A DNA stretch of 44,267 nucleotides from an uncultured Lewinella sp. (GCA_913057725.1 CAJXOS010000041.1:1-44267); one strand, 5' to 3'; counted from the stretch's first letter, positions 30,703-39,557 are shown. Notes: a model not told the origin generated them from the sequence alone. Numbers and translations: made by a program.

Positions 30703-32358
30703 ATGGACCTACAATCCACCCTGACCGATGTACGAAGACTCATAACGGAGGCGAAGAACGAACAAGCCGCCGAACGACTACTGGCGTACCTCAATACGGC
30801 AGAAGAACCACAACGTAGCTGGCGTGATACTGTGAGCAACTTACTGGCACAGTACAAAAGGCTTCGTCAACAGCAAGAACGAGGAGTAGTGAGTTTCGAC
30901 GACTCCCGACTCGCAATTAATCAAATTACAGATGGCTTGCTGGCTGCCTTAGCTGGCATAGAAGAAGGAACTCCTGCTCCTGAGGATGCAGAAGTTATAC
31001 CAGCTGCGACTGCTCCGGCGAAGACGCCCTGGCTGGCCATTGGCGTAATAGTCGCCTTAGTATTGGCGGGAGCTTCATTCTTGATGCTGCGCAATATGTT
31101 TGGCGGTGGTAACGACAAAGAGGACGACGGAGTGACTACCCATGTGACTGAAGGAGAAGTAGAACAGGGTAAGTGTCCAACTTATGAAGAAGCATCTGAG
31201 TTCAATATCCTGGTTTTACCTTTTCTGCCCTTAGACAATAAGCCAGCAGGGGTGGGGCGGTCGATCCGAATCAATTTGGCGACGACAATGGAAGAATATG
31301 GGATTTACGGAAACGTCTTTTCCCAGAATATTGATACCAACTCTGACGCATACCCCATCACAAATCGACAAGCTCAGCGCCTAGCCAGACCTTGTGGTGC
31401 CCAGCTGATTATCTGGGGAACTACCGAACAGATCCTGAAGGCTGGTGCCCCGGAAATTGTAACTACCACAAAGTTCCAATTTGTAGAAAGTGAGCACTTT
31501 TCGCTGGCGAATCTAGAACTGACCAGTAATGTTGAAGTGGACACCGTAAGTAGCCTGTCAAGTATAGCCACCAATGGTGAATTGACTGAGGATCTAAAGA
31601 TGAGTCTGCGCCTAATATTTGGTTTAGTAGCTCACGAAACGGATAACCACGCGCTCGCCGCGGAGCTCTTGGATAGTGTTATCACTGAACGGGGTGGGGT
31701 AGAGGCAGTACCCAAATGGGGACTTATCCAAGCGGATAGCTACATCAAATCTGGCCAGGAAGAGAAAGCTATTCGAATCTATGAACAGGTGCTAAGAAAA
31801 GATAGCACCAATGTACAGGCCTGGGTGCAAAAGGGACTGTTAGAATATAGAACAGGGCAAACCATGGCGGCCAATAAGGATTTTGATAGAGCCTTGCAGC
31901 AAGACCCTGATAATGAAACGGCGCTAGCAGCCAGAGCTGCCATAAGTGTGGAACGAAACGATCTATATCAAGCAGATATGGATCTTAGTCGCTTAGAGCA
32001 AATGCAGGCCAAAACACCGGTGACCGGTCAGATTCGGGAAAGTTATCGAGCGAAACATCAGATGGAAACGAAGAAAATGGAAGAGGCGGATGATCGAATA
32101 GAACAGAACCCGAATGATACTGCGGCCTGGCGTATTAAAGCGGAGGCCGCTCAGCAGTTAGGTGATTTTCGTACTGCAGAGACAGCGGCAAATCAACTAT
32201 TGAATATCGATCCCAAGAGTGTGCCGGCATTAAGCACGCTGCAAGCGATTACACAGTTCTTACCCGATAGCGTGCAGATTAAGCGTCGTATCCAGCAGAC
32301 CTTACCTACATTGAGCCCGCAGCAGCTGCGGAACTTTCAGGTGAAGGGAAGACAGTAG
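30703..32358 (+). CDS. EAD11-like effector-associated domain / transmembrane / TPR protein
   Basis: A 551-residue protein if it begins at the ATG at 30703; a GTG-initiated frame from 30496 would add 69 residues with no recognised domain. I prefer the ATG because the domain then begins at the N-terminus. Residues about 5-87 (L-T-D-V-R-R-L-I-T-E-A-K-N-E-Q-A-A-E-R-L-L, ... L-L-A-Q-Y-K-R-L-R-Q-Q-Q-E-R-G-V-V-S, ... I-N-Q-I-T-D-G-L-L) match the pattern of Effector-Associated Domain 11, an adaptor of predicted conflict/signalling systems. A membrane helix follows at about 110-129. Residues about 160-270 form an extracytoplasmic domain (F-N-I-L-V-L-P-F-L-P-L), reminiscent of FlgO/TolB-N-type folds. 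Three or four TPR repeats cover about 310-520. No partner effector is encoded next to it. Confidence 0.7.
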   Translation: MDLQSTLTDVRRLITEAKNEQAAERLLAYLNTAEEPQRSWRDTVSNLLAQYKRLRQQQERGVVSFDDSRLAINQITDGLLAALAGIEEGTPAPEDAEVIPAATAPAKTPWLAIGVIVALVLAGASFLMLRNMFGGGNDKEDDGVTTHVTEGEVEQGKCPTYEEASEFNILVLPFLPLDNKPAGVGRSIRINLATTMEEYGIYGNVFSQNIDTNSDAYPITNRQAQRLARPCGAQLIIWGTTEQILKAGAPEIVTTTKFQFVESEHFSLANLELTSNVEVDTVSSLSSIATNGELTEDLKMSLRLIFGLVAHETDNHALAAELLDSVITERGGVEAVPKWGLIQADSYIKSGQEEKAIRIYEQVLRKDSTNVQAWVQKGLLEYRTGQTMAANKDFDRALQQDPDNETALAARAAISVERNDLYQADMDLSRLEQMQAKTPVTGQIRESYRAKHQMETKKMEEADDRIEQNPNDTAAWRIKAEAAQQLGDFRTAETAANQLLNIDPKSVPALSTLQAITQFLPDSVQIKRRIQQTLPTLSPQQLRNFQVKGRQ

Positions 32359-32400
32359 GGAAAGAAGTTACGCATTGCCTTTCCGGTTTTCTAAAGTAAT

Positions 32401-32448
32401 AAACGATAAGCCCCTGGCTCCAACTATGGAGCCAGGGGCTTATCGTTT
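32401..32448. terminator. Bidirectional hairpin with 22-bp perfect stem
   Basis: Bases 32401-32422 are the exact reverse complement of 32427-32448, with a four-base ACTA loop. The stem contains GCCCCTGGCTCC / GGAGCCAGGGGC. It sits between convergent genes (stops at 32358 and 32470) and is followed on the plus strand by ATCAAAATTTTTTC. It probably terminates both transcripts. Confidence 0.75.
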
Positions 32449-32469
32449 CATCAAAATTTTTTCTCAGAG

Positions 32470-33756
32470 CTATCGGTGAATCACCAATCGTTCGGTAATG
32501 AGCTCGTCTTCGGTTTGAACGCTAATCATGTATACACCAGTAGCTAGTGCACTCACATCAAGGTTCACGCGGTCAGTGCCTTCATTGTAGTCGCGGCGGA
32601 ACATTTGTTGGCCTTGTACATTGAAGACAGTTACCTGCTGAATCTCGTCGTCAACACGAACAGAAACCATCTCTGATGCTGGATTCGGGAAGATCTTCAT
32701 ATCTACTTCGAGATCGTCAGTGATATCGAATGTTCTGATAGTAGGAATCTCCTCGATCGTTACGATTGGTCCAACCGCGTTTCCAGAGGCAGATGATCCA
32801 GTTACTACAACTTCGTCGATGTATACCCGGTCGGCATTACCACTGGCATCACACTGGAAGCGGAATTGTGCACCATCAGTGAGGTTATAAGAGGCTGCAT
32901 CAAGCGTTACAGAGGCGCTGTAGAAGGAGTTGTTGTTAAAGCTGGTTCCACTAGCATAGGTAGCTACCGTCTGCCAACCTGATCCATCATTATACCGTAC
33001 CCAGAAGTCTTCACCAGTCTCCATACTGTTAGGGTAGAAGTAGAAGCTAATTTCCACACTACCTAAACCATCAAGATCGTAGGTCGGAGAAGTCATAGCA
33101 GAAGCTGTGCCACTGTTGTCGCGAATACGGATAGAATAAGATCCTTCCCAAGAGCGTGTTCCTGTATATCGGAAGCAGTCAGAGCCACCGTCAGCCCAGC
33201 CATCCCAGCCAGACTCGAAATAGTAGGCTTCGGTAAATGGTGTCCCACCACCACCAGAACAACCAGTTGTAGACCCTACTGCTGTATCTTGGCCAGAAGC
33301 ATTACCTGCAGCATCCAAGGCGCGAACGCCAAAGTTATAGCTCGTACAAGCGGTAAGGCCGGTGATGTTAACAGAAGTTCCTGCAGTAGTTCCCAGAGAA
33401 GAACCGTCTACGAATACTTCGTATCCTGTTACACCTACATTGTCTGTAGAAGCATTCCATGACAATGTCACCTGCGTATCTTGCTCGTTACTTACAGTGA
33501 GGTTTGTAGGGTCAGTAGGAGGTGTGGTATCTGGACCTGGCCCACCAGAGTTTTCGACACAGAAACTCGTAGACTCAGAGGAGCCAAAGGCACCACCCGA
33601 AACGATATTATCCGAACCGCTATCTAGCGAGTAAGATCCATTTCCGAAACCACAGCAAATACCATCACCATAGCTGTCATTGATGATGAAGGTATAATCA
33701 CCATCAGCTAGCAACGGTACTGCCACCGCTGTCCTGAAGTACCCAAGAGGTTTCAC
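32470..33756 (-). CDS. C-terminal part of a frameshifted T9SS subtilase (beta domains and sorting domain)
   Basis: A 428-residue frame beginning with an apparent GTG at 33756, but the first ~15 residues look like read-through of the wrong frame; real homology starts at L-A-D-G-D-Y-T-F-I-I-N-D-S-Y-G-D-G. It continues the glycine-rich domain begun in the upstream frame, then holds a fibronectin type III domain (about 75-165), a MAM/jelly-roll-like domain (about 172-320) and a T9SS sorting domain (about 345-428: I-F-P-N-P-A-S-E, V-F-N-V-Q-G-Q, L-A-T-G-V-Y-M-I-S-V). It lacks a signal peptide, so alone it could not be exported. It is the separated C-terminus of the S8 peptidase upstream. Confidence 0.75.
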   Translation of the reverse strand: MKPLGYFRTAVAVPLLADGDYTFIINDSYGDGICCGFGNGSYSLDSGSDNIVSGGAFGSSESTSFCVENSGGPGPDTTPPTDPTNLTVSNEQDTQVTLSWNASTDNVGVTGYEVFVDGSSLGTTAGTSVNITGLTACTSYNFGVRALDAAGNASGQDTAVGSTTGCSGGGGTPFTEAYYFESGWDGWADGGSDCFRYTGTRSWEGSYSIRIRDNSGTASAMTSPTYDLDGLGSVEISFYFYPNSMETGEDFWVRYNDGSGWQTVATYASGTSFNNNSFYSASVTLDAASYNLTDGAQFRFQCDASGNADRVYIDEVVVTGSSASGNAVGPIVTIEEIPTIRTFDITDDLEVDMKIFPNPASEMVSVRVDDEIQQVTVFNVQGQQMFRRDYNEGTDRVNLDVSALATGVYMISVQTEDELITERLVIHR

Positions 33757-35425
33757 TTGCGTAGTTGTCGGTAGTAAGCGTCAAGGTAACATCACCTTCG
33801 TAGCAAACTACTGGACATGCAGGACAGGTAGGACCACCACAGTCAACACCTGTTTCTTGGCCATTTTGTACACCGTCTGTACAGGTTGGTGGGTTGCCAC
33901 TAGCTGATTGTAGGGCGCCTAGCGCATTAACTCGGCCATTTGCGTACTCGTTATCTGGACCAGAAGGACCCATGTCGATAGCAGTAGAGTACAGGATGCT
34001 CTTCACCTGGTTAGAAGTCAAGTTTGCGTCGTAACCTAATAGAAGTGTAGCTACACCTGCTACTACCGGACAAGCAGAAGATGTTCCACCAAAAGTATTA
34101 GTGTAGTTGGTGCTGTTGTAACCAGGACCACCCATACGGTCTGTTGTACGAACGCCTGCACCAGGACCACCAACGTTGTTAGATGGTGCCATGATATCAA
34201 GAGCAGGACCATAGTTGGAGTAAGCGGAGCGGATACCTGTGTTGGCAAAGGCACCTACGGCGATTACATTAGGGTTGTTGGCCGGAAAGTCAACACAGCT
34301 CTTGTAGCCGTTACCTGAAGCAAATACGATTACACAGCCCAGGCCGCCACGGCCATTTGAGTTAGCATCAGCTATCGCATTATTAATGTTCGAGAAGTTG
34401 GCAGTACAAGAAGTATATCCCCAGCTATTACTCATAACATCAGCGCCGGCGTTTTTCGCCCAGGTGATACCATCAGCAATATCTTGTGTAGACTCGCCAC
34501 CTACGAAGATATTGACAGAGATCATGTTAGCCAGTGGAGCTACACCGCGAACGCCAATATTGTTGTGGCTGGCAGCGATAGAACCGGCACAAGCTACACC
34601 GTGATCACTACCACTAATAGCATCTCCATTACCATTGTTGGCAGGGCTGAAACCATTCGTGTAACGGCTCTGACCAGAAGAGTTATTGAAGTCTTCGTGA
34701 TCCTCCATACCGTCATCAATAACGGCAACGGTGGTACCCGAAGAACCTAGAGAAATACCCCAGGCTTCAAGTGCATTACAGTCTGCATCGTTGGCGCCAG
34801 TAACACCATCAATCGTCTGTCCGGTATTGTTCATTTGAAACTGCTCGCCAAAGAGAGGATCATTGATCTGATACCGCTCAATTGGAGCGTAGAAGTCAGG
34901 TTGTACGAATTCGAATAAACCACTTTCTTTCAAGCTGTTAGCAGCTGTCAAGGCGTCGTTTACATCCTCCAATACGATACGAATAGTTCCGTGCTTTTCG
35001 CTAACGGATTTTACACCAAATCGTTTGGCCATATCCATCAGCAAACCTTTGTCTTCCTTGTTGAAAAGCTTGGCAACAATGGTGCGCGTTGGATAAATAA
35101 TAAAGCCGTCAGATAAGGCGTATCCTGGGCTGATTTGTACTTCGTCAGTATCAAAACCCAAAGCTACAGTAAGCTCAAAAGGAGTGATTTGACTTTCTGA
35201 TTCGGCAACGGCGTAAGGCTTGTGAGCCCAACTCTCATACCGTTTAACATTGTCTGGTTTTGCACTGGTTAGCGTGGAAGCCGCATCAGCGGTAATAAGG
35301 AAGTGTGTGGTACTGGCAGTAAGTTCTAAACGATCATTGTCTGCCCAGTAGTAATCAGTGGATTGAGCGATCACACTAGAGGCCCATAGGAGGCAGATTG
35401 CTCCTAAAAGTAATGTTCTAAACAT
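33704..35425 (-). CDS. Subtilase (S8 serine peptidase) N-terminal part, cut off from its T9SS domain by a frameshift
   Basis: A 573-residue frame with a signal peptide (1-20, ending S-V-I-A-Q), a long propeptide-like region (about 21-185) and a complete S8 catalytic domain with Asp237 (A-V-I-D-D-G), His275 (S-D-H-G-V-A) and Ser449 (G-G-T-S-S-A-C-P). It ends within a glycine-rich C-terminal module (T-L-T-T-D-N-Y-A-S-E-T-S-W) at S-T-V-A-S-stop. The module resumes in another frame from about 33705 downward, with roughly 12-15 family-typical residues missing. The catalytic part should still be made and exported to the periplasm but would lack the T9SS sorting signal needed for outer-membrane passage. 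A sequencing error cannot be excluded. Confidence 0.85.
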   Translation of the reverse strand: MFRTLLLGAICLLWASSVIAQSTDYYWADNDRLELTASTTHFLITADAASTLTSAKPDNVKRYESWAHKPYAVAESESQITPFELTVALGFDTDEVQISPGYALSDGFIIYPTRTIVAKLFNKEDKGLLMDMAKRFGVKSVSEKHGTIRIVLEDVNDALTAANSLKESGLFEFVQPDFYAPIERYQINDPLFGEQFQMNNTGQTIDGVTGANDADCNALEAWGISLGSSGTTVAVIDDGMEDHEDFNNSSGQSRYTNGFSPANNGNGDAISGSDHGVACAGSIAASHNNIGVRGVAPLANMISVNIFVGGESTQDIADGITWAKNAGADVMSNSWGYTSCTANFSNINNAIADANSNGRGGLGCVIVFASGNGYKSCVDFPANNPNVIAVGAFANTGIRSAYSNYGPALDIMAPSNNVGGPGAGVRTTDRMGGPGYNSTNYTNTFGGTSSACPVVAGVATLLLGYDANLTSNQVKSILYSTAIDMGPSGPDNEYANGRVNALGALQSASGNPPTCTDGVQNGQETGVDCGGPTCPACPVVCYEGDVTLTLTTDNYASETSWVLQDSGGSTVAS

Positions 35426-35623
35426 TTAGATAGTTGTTTTACAAAAAATTAGAAATAGATGATGTGGGGTGAGTCTCTAATTTAATATTACATTCTATCT
35501 GAGCCTTGAACTAAAGATAGGAAATATTGTGATTTGACCAAAGGAAAAGTTAAAAATAAGCAGTATGAGCCATAGGATATTCTTCCTATTTAAGGTCCGT
35601 TGAGTTTTGACGTTCAAATCAAC

Positions 35624-36859
35624 TTAAAAAGACCCTTCCTTCAGCTCAAAAAGAGGATCAAATTCTTGATTGACTTGGTTTCCGAGAATTCGCTGTGCGG
35701 CATACTCACCAATGGCCGGACCATGCTTAAATCCATGTCCAGAGCCTGCTCCAATGATCCAGGTGTTTTCGGAGGTGGGGTGCTGATCTACGATGAAATT
35801 ACTATCCACGGAATAAGTTACCTGGCAGACGCGGCTTTCCGTAATAGGTTGATCTCTCAGTGCTGGAAATCGATGTTTCACGAAATCATGGGCTCTTTTG
35901 ACCTCATAGTGGTTCACCAGTCGCTCATCTGTGTCAGGGTCAAAAGAATTATAGTCTGGATAAGGAGCTACCTTTAGTCCTCTGCCTTCAATGTCAGGAA
36001 AACCATAGTATCCACTACCTGTGACGCTCCATTCCGGCATGTTAGGATGCGAAAATTGACTGTTGCCGGCAGGTGTTCCAACGAACAGTACATCTCTTCT
36101 TTGAACCTTTAGCTTTGGCGGCAGAAGTTCTGGGAATATCTTAGATAGCCAAGGTCCGCAAGCGAATACATAGTATTGAGCCGTAAGGATTTCATTGCCG
36201 GTGTTGATGCCTTCAACGACGCCATTGTTCAGAACCGGCATTCCGTGAGCAATGCGCAAGCTGCCGCCCTGCTTCTCAAACTCGCCTGCGACCACTTGAC
36301 ATCCTTTTCGGGCCATTAGTGTACTGCCCGCAGGACCACCATCGTTCCACATCGCATAGGCAATGTCGTCAGAATAGATTTGTGGCCATCGATACCTGAT
36401 TTCATCTTGAGTCAGCAACTCTGTGTTGTCAATGCCTTGTGATCGGTGCTGTTTCTGCCTGCTGAGCACCTGTTCCCGATAGCTTTCCTGCTTCGACATG
36501 GATAGACGACCAGTCGATAGCACTACTTGATGGCCAGACATTTCCTCAATCTGTTTCCACCAGTAATAGGATCGTATAGCTGTTTGTACATAAACTGGAT
36601 TATCATTATCAGCTTGTATCAATCTGGTTTCTCCACCGGAGCTCGCTCTAGAGTTACCAGGGCCATAGGCGTCTAATAGTGTGACATTTGCCCCCATTTG
36701 ACGGAGATGAAAAGCCGTCCAAACACCAAAAGTGCCGGCACCAACCACAATAACCTCGGCGGAGTTGAGAAAAGAAGAATTTGATTTTGCAGAGAATTTA
36801 GCTAAGGGCGTTGCAAATACCCCCAAGCTAGACAGTTGTACAAATTTCCTCCTTTTCAT
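35624..36859 (-). CDS. Tat-exported DAO-family flavoenzyme, sarcosine/N-methyltryptophan oxidase-like
   Basis: A 411-residue flavoprotein. M-K-R-R-K-F-V-Q-L-S-S-L-G-V-F is a good Tat signal, so the enzyme should reach the periplasm with FAD bound. The mature part has A-E-V-I-V-V-G-A-G-T-F-G-V-W near 34-47 and T-L-L-D-A-Y-G-P-G-N-S-R-A-S-S-G-G-E-T near 60-78, both typical of monomeric sarcosine oxidases. Late in the protein R-V-C-Q-V-T-Y-S-V-D-S-N-F-I-V-D keeps a Cys at the position of the covalent-FAD cysteine of that family, and G-A-G-S-G-H-G-F-K closes the FAD fold. Likely an oxidase of a secondary amine; the substrate is unknown. It lies 77 bases after the stop of the 165-residue gene and could share its transcript. 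Confidence 0.85.
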   Translation of the reverse strand: MKRRKFVQLSSLGVFATPLAKFSAKSNSSFLNSAEVIVVGAGTFGVWTAFHLRQMGANVTLLDAYGPGNSRASSGGETRLIQADNDNPVYVQTAIRSYYWWKQIEEMSGHQVVLSTGRLSMSKQESYREQVLSRQKQHRSQGIDNTELLTQDEIRYRWPQIYSDDIAYAMWNDGGPAGSTLMARKGCQVVAGEFEKQGGSLRIAHGMPVLNNGVVEGINTGNEILTAQYYVFACGPWLSKIFPELLPPKLKVQRRDVLFVGTPAGNSQFSHPNMPEWSVTGSGYYGFPDIEGRGLKVAPYPDYNSFDPDTDERLVNHYEVKRAHDFVKHRFPALRDQPITESRVCQVTYSVDSNFIVDQHPTSENTWIIGAGSGHGFKHGPAIGEYAAQRILGNQVNQEFDPLFELKEGSF

Positions 36860-36936
36860 AGTATATAAATTTAGATAGATGCCGACGCGAGGCGGTCGAA
36901 ATTAGGCAGCAAAAAACCAGCTCTAAAGATAGACTT

Positions 36937-37434
36937 TCAATTTAAGGCAAAGCTTTCCATACAAACTGAATCAAAGTAGATTTCACTGAATCTACGTTCC
37001 CGCCTGTCATATATCCAACCGTCTATAGTTAGGGGAAGGTGAGTCAGATTTCTCAGTCCCTTTCGGAGTTCTCTAATCTTGTTGTTCAGGTGATACGAAA
37101 GTAGGAGGAAACGGTAGTCGTAGGTCTGCCACGATACCTCAGCGTGATTTTTTTGTCTTAGGATCTGGCTGTAGAAACTGCGTAGACCTTCTACCTCCAA
37201 AAAGTTCTGTTTCTCCAATGCATCTGATACAATGCGATTGTCACTTGCTAGAATAAATGACATCTTCTCTATGTTTTTTGATTCTAGCAAGAGGCCCAAC
37301 TGTCCTAAGGTATCGGTATCCAATGCTATAGAGTTGCCCAAGGAGGTGCAATAGTAGTTCTCCTGCTTAGATTCACCATCGATAATGTTCTCTAGATTAT
37401 CGGTTGGGCAAACAAAGTATAGATGCTTACGCAT
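36937..37434 (-). CDS. Protein of unknown function next to the LCIB-type carbonic anhydrase homologue
   Basis: A 165-residue protein with no signal peptide or membrane helix, so probably cytosolic. The first half (to about residue 95) alternates strand and helix (K-H-L-Y-F-V-C-P-T-D, K-M-S-F-I-L-A-S-D-N-R-I-V-S) like a small alpha/beta fold; the second half is basic and helical (L-N-N-K-I-R-E-L-R-K-G-L-R-N-L). I do not recognise a family. It lies 105 bases downstream of the carbonic-anhydrase-like gene and 77 bases upstream of the flavoenzyme, all on the minus strand, so co-transcription is possible. No function can be given. Confidence 0.55.
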   Translation of the reverse strand: MRKHLYFVCPTDNLENIIDGESKQENYYCTSLGNSIALDTDTLGQLGLLLESKNIEKMSFILASDNRIVSDALEKQNFLEVEGLRSFYSQILRQKNHAEVSWQTYDYRFLLLSYHLNNKIRELRKGLRNLTHLPLTIDGWIYDRRERRFSEIYFDSVCMESFALN

Positions 37435-37539
37435 GATTAATGTCCTAAGTAGCTGCTAGGAAAGGAGGAAAGTGGTGTCGACTGGTCGATTCCTACCAAC
37501 ATTTACTTTCCTCCTTTGTCCCTCTGCTAATAGCTAAGA

Positions 37540-38253
37540 TTAGAGGCTTTTCATATCGATTACCTCAAAGTTTCTCGCGTCGAAATAGTCATCAAGACCG
37601 TAGTCGGTATTGATAATGATTCCGCCCAGCAGTGTCACGTGATCTGCATGGAATTCACCCTTGCATGACTTTAGGTGATCATGGATCTTTTTGTCGATGA
37701 TCTCGTAAGTGGCTTCAGTGATTGCCTTCTGAGGGTTGTCACTATTCAGGATGTCTTCTCTGTACGGGAGTAGACTTTCCTCCAGCTTCATTTGCTGGTA
37801 GTCATCATCATTGATGACAGGGCTGTAATTACCGTCTTGGAAGCGATCCAGGGCAAGCATTAGCGCTCCGCACGAATTCCCTGTGTCCTCTTGGCGTGGA
37901 CGATACATCTTTCCTAGGTCACCATCGAGCGTAATACCGATGTGTGGTCCATAGAAGATAAATGCACTACCTCCATCAGGAATATGGTGGGCAAATGCGG
38001 TCATACCTGTTTGACCAGCAAATGGCAATCCACCTAGGCCGCCCATAATGAAGGGGCCAAATAGTACATTGAAGAATGTGGTAGATGGGATATTGATATC
38101 GTCCGAGCATACGGAGGTTGCCATCAACACTTTGGAGATGTCGATTTTGTGCTCAATTTGCATTTTTCCGAGGTACTGGATCGAGGTGTCCTTAGCATCC
38201 GTAGCATTTGGAAAATGGCCTTTCACGACCTGATCGAATTTTCTTTGTAGCAT
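37540..38253 (-). CDS. LCIB/theta-type carbonic anhydrase homologue
   Basis: A 237-residue cytosolic protein matching the LCIB (limiting-CO2-inducible B / Cys-Gly-His-rich) family, whose studied algal and diatom members are beta-like carbonic anhydrases (theta class). The family core is clear: S-V-C49-S-D-D, then G-G-L-G-G-L-P-F-A-G-Q-T-G-M-T-A-F-A-H-H90-I-P-D-G-G, Y-G-P-H-I-G-I, G-D-L-G-K-M-Y-R, and N-S-C128-G-A. By analogy Cys49, His89 or His90 and Cys128 would bind zinc. The Arg expected near the Cys-x-Asp segment is not obvious here, so activity is uncertain. It follows the ABC transporter permease by 37 bases within the proposed zinc-limitation cluster, which hints at a CO2-hydration or other role under low zinc (inference). 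Confidence 0.7.
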   Translation of the reverse strand: MLQRKFDQVVKGHFPNATDAKDTSIQYLGKMQIEHKIDISKVLMATSVCSDDINIPSTTFFNVLFGPFIMGGLGGLPFAGQTGMTAFAHHIPDGGSAFIFYGPHIGITLDGDLGKMYRPRQEDTGNSCGALMLALDRFQDGNYSPVINDDDYQQMKLEESLLPYREDILNSDNPQKAITEATYEIIDKKIHDHLKSCKGEFHADHVTLLGGIIINTDYGLDDYFDARNFEVIDMKSL

Positions 38254-38290
38254 GGCTAGAAGAATTGAGGTTTAAATATTGGTTATGATT

Positions 38291-39547
38291 TTAGCTTTCT
38301 GATAATATTGCTGATACGTCCATCCGCATGGCCTGCCAAGCGGGCAAAAGGGCTGATAGAACACCAATCAAAAAGGTGATTAATAGTAACCAGCCTTCAC
38401 CCTGTACCCAACTGGCATCGAAGTGGAGATCAAAATCATTTTGGGCTTGTTGTCGGATGAGGCTTATGCCGACCCTACTTAGGATCCAACCTAGGGCATA
38501 TCCTAAACCCGCTAGAAATAAGCCTTCTAGGACGAGGAGACCAAAGAGCTGCCGAGGGCGATAGCCTACTGTGCGCATCAGTGCCAACTCGTATCTACGA
38601 TCGCGGAGTCTGCTGTACAGCACAAAAAACATGCTAAACCCAGCCATTAGCATAATACCTCCCGTAATGAGCTTAATGGTTGTGACTCCAACCCCCAGGA
38701 GATAGAAAAAGCGGTTTACCTCGAAAGCGGGTAGGACCGCTTGCATATTCGTTTGTCCATTCACCAATGGGGGCATATCCAAGGCCGCCTGCTTAGTTTT
38801 TAGCTTCAATAGAACTGCCGTGACCTCCATGCTGTCCGCTGTGATGGCCTGTTCGGATCGTTTGTTGTTGAAAGCCCGTCCAAAATCTAGTTCTGTAGCC
38901 TGGACAGGATCAATGGATGGTTGGTTATCAGTATGATCTACATGAACCTGCCATACGCTTTCCAAATCAGTTAATATCAGGCGATCAACTACGGTATTGG
39001 TTCTTTCCAAAATGCCTACTACCGTATAAGGGTGGTGCTCATGAGCCTGCCCATGTGGTAATTCACCGTGGTTCCCTTCAAATTTATCACCTAACTGCAA
39101 ACCAATTTTCTCTGCGACTTCGGCCCCTATACTCACTTCCATAGACTTGGTAAAACCTCGTCCCTGAGCCAGTTGAGCATCGTATTTTTTTAAGTAGTCG
39201 GAGGTAGTACCCAAGATGCGATAACTGCGGTAGGAATCACCATAGGCTAGGGGAGTGGCTTCTTCCACTAGCGGGTGTTCCATGAAGCTCCGAGCCTCCG
39301 CTAGTTTGATGTTTCCGGTAGGCGTATCCAGGTGATAAATGGAGGAAAGAACCAGTTGTAGCGGGCTGCCTTTGGCACCAATAACTAAATCAATATCCTG
39401 GAAATCTTGCTCAAACTTTTGCTCTAAGTGATGCTGGATCAGGAGCAGTAGCGAGATGATCCCAACACCGAAGAGCAGCAGCCCAATGCATAAGGCTGAG
39501 TTCAGTGGTTTGTACAAGATGTTCTTCCAGGCTATTTTCCCTAGCAT
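38291..39547 (-). CDS. FtsX/MacB-type ABC transporter permease with His-rich periplasmic loop
   Basis: A 418-residue permease with one N-terminal membrane helix (about 15-38), a large periplasmic MacB-like core (about 45-280) and three C-terminal helices in the FtsX domain (about 285-410), the LolC/MacB layout. The periplasmic part has an unusual histidine cluster, G-E-L-P-H-G-Q-A-H-E-H-H-P-Y at about 168-181, followed by V-V-G-I-L and later W-Q-V-H-V-D-H. Such a His-rich loop suggests metal binding. It starts ten bases after the ATPase gene. Together with the COG0523 gene upstream it resembles Zur-regulated ABC systems proposed to handle zinc (for example the Vibrio Zrg type). Transport direction and substrate are inference. 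Confidence 0.8.
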   Translation of the reverse strand: MLGKIAWKNILYKPLNSALCIGLLLFGVGIISLLLLIQHHLEQKFEQDFQDIDLVIGAKGSPLQLVLSSIYHLDTPTGNIKLAEARSFMEHPLVEEATPLAYGDSYRSYRILGTTSDYLKKYDAQLAQGRGFTKSMEVSIGAEVAEKIGLQLGDKFEGNHGELPHGQAHEHHPYTVVGILERTNTVVDRLILTDLESVWQVHVDHTDNQPSIDPVQATELDFGRAFNNKRSEQAITADSMEVTAVLLKLKTKQAALDMPPLVNGQTNMQAVLPAFEVNRFFYLLGVGVTTIKLITGGIMLMAGFSMFFVLYSRLRDRRYELALMRTVGYRPRQLFGLLVLEGLFLAGLGYALGWILSRVGISLIRQQAQNDFDLHFDASWVQGEGWLLLITFLIGVLSALLPAWQAMRMDVSAILSES

Positions 39548-39557
39548 TCGAGTTTAG

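Noticed and set aside
33704..33756. Programmed ribosomal frameshift joining the two subtilase parts
   Set aside because: No slippery heptamer or downstream structure is apparent, and the two frames joined would still miss about a dozen residues of the module, which points to deletion.
30703..35425. Complete anti-phage system built on EAD11 plus the subtilase
   Set aside because: The protease is a secreted T9SS enzyme on the opposite strand beyond a terminator and carries no EAD, so the adjacency is not evidence of a system.
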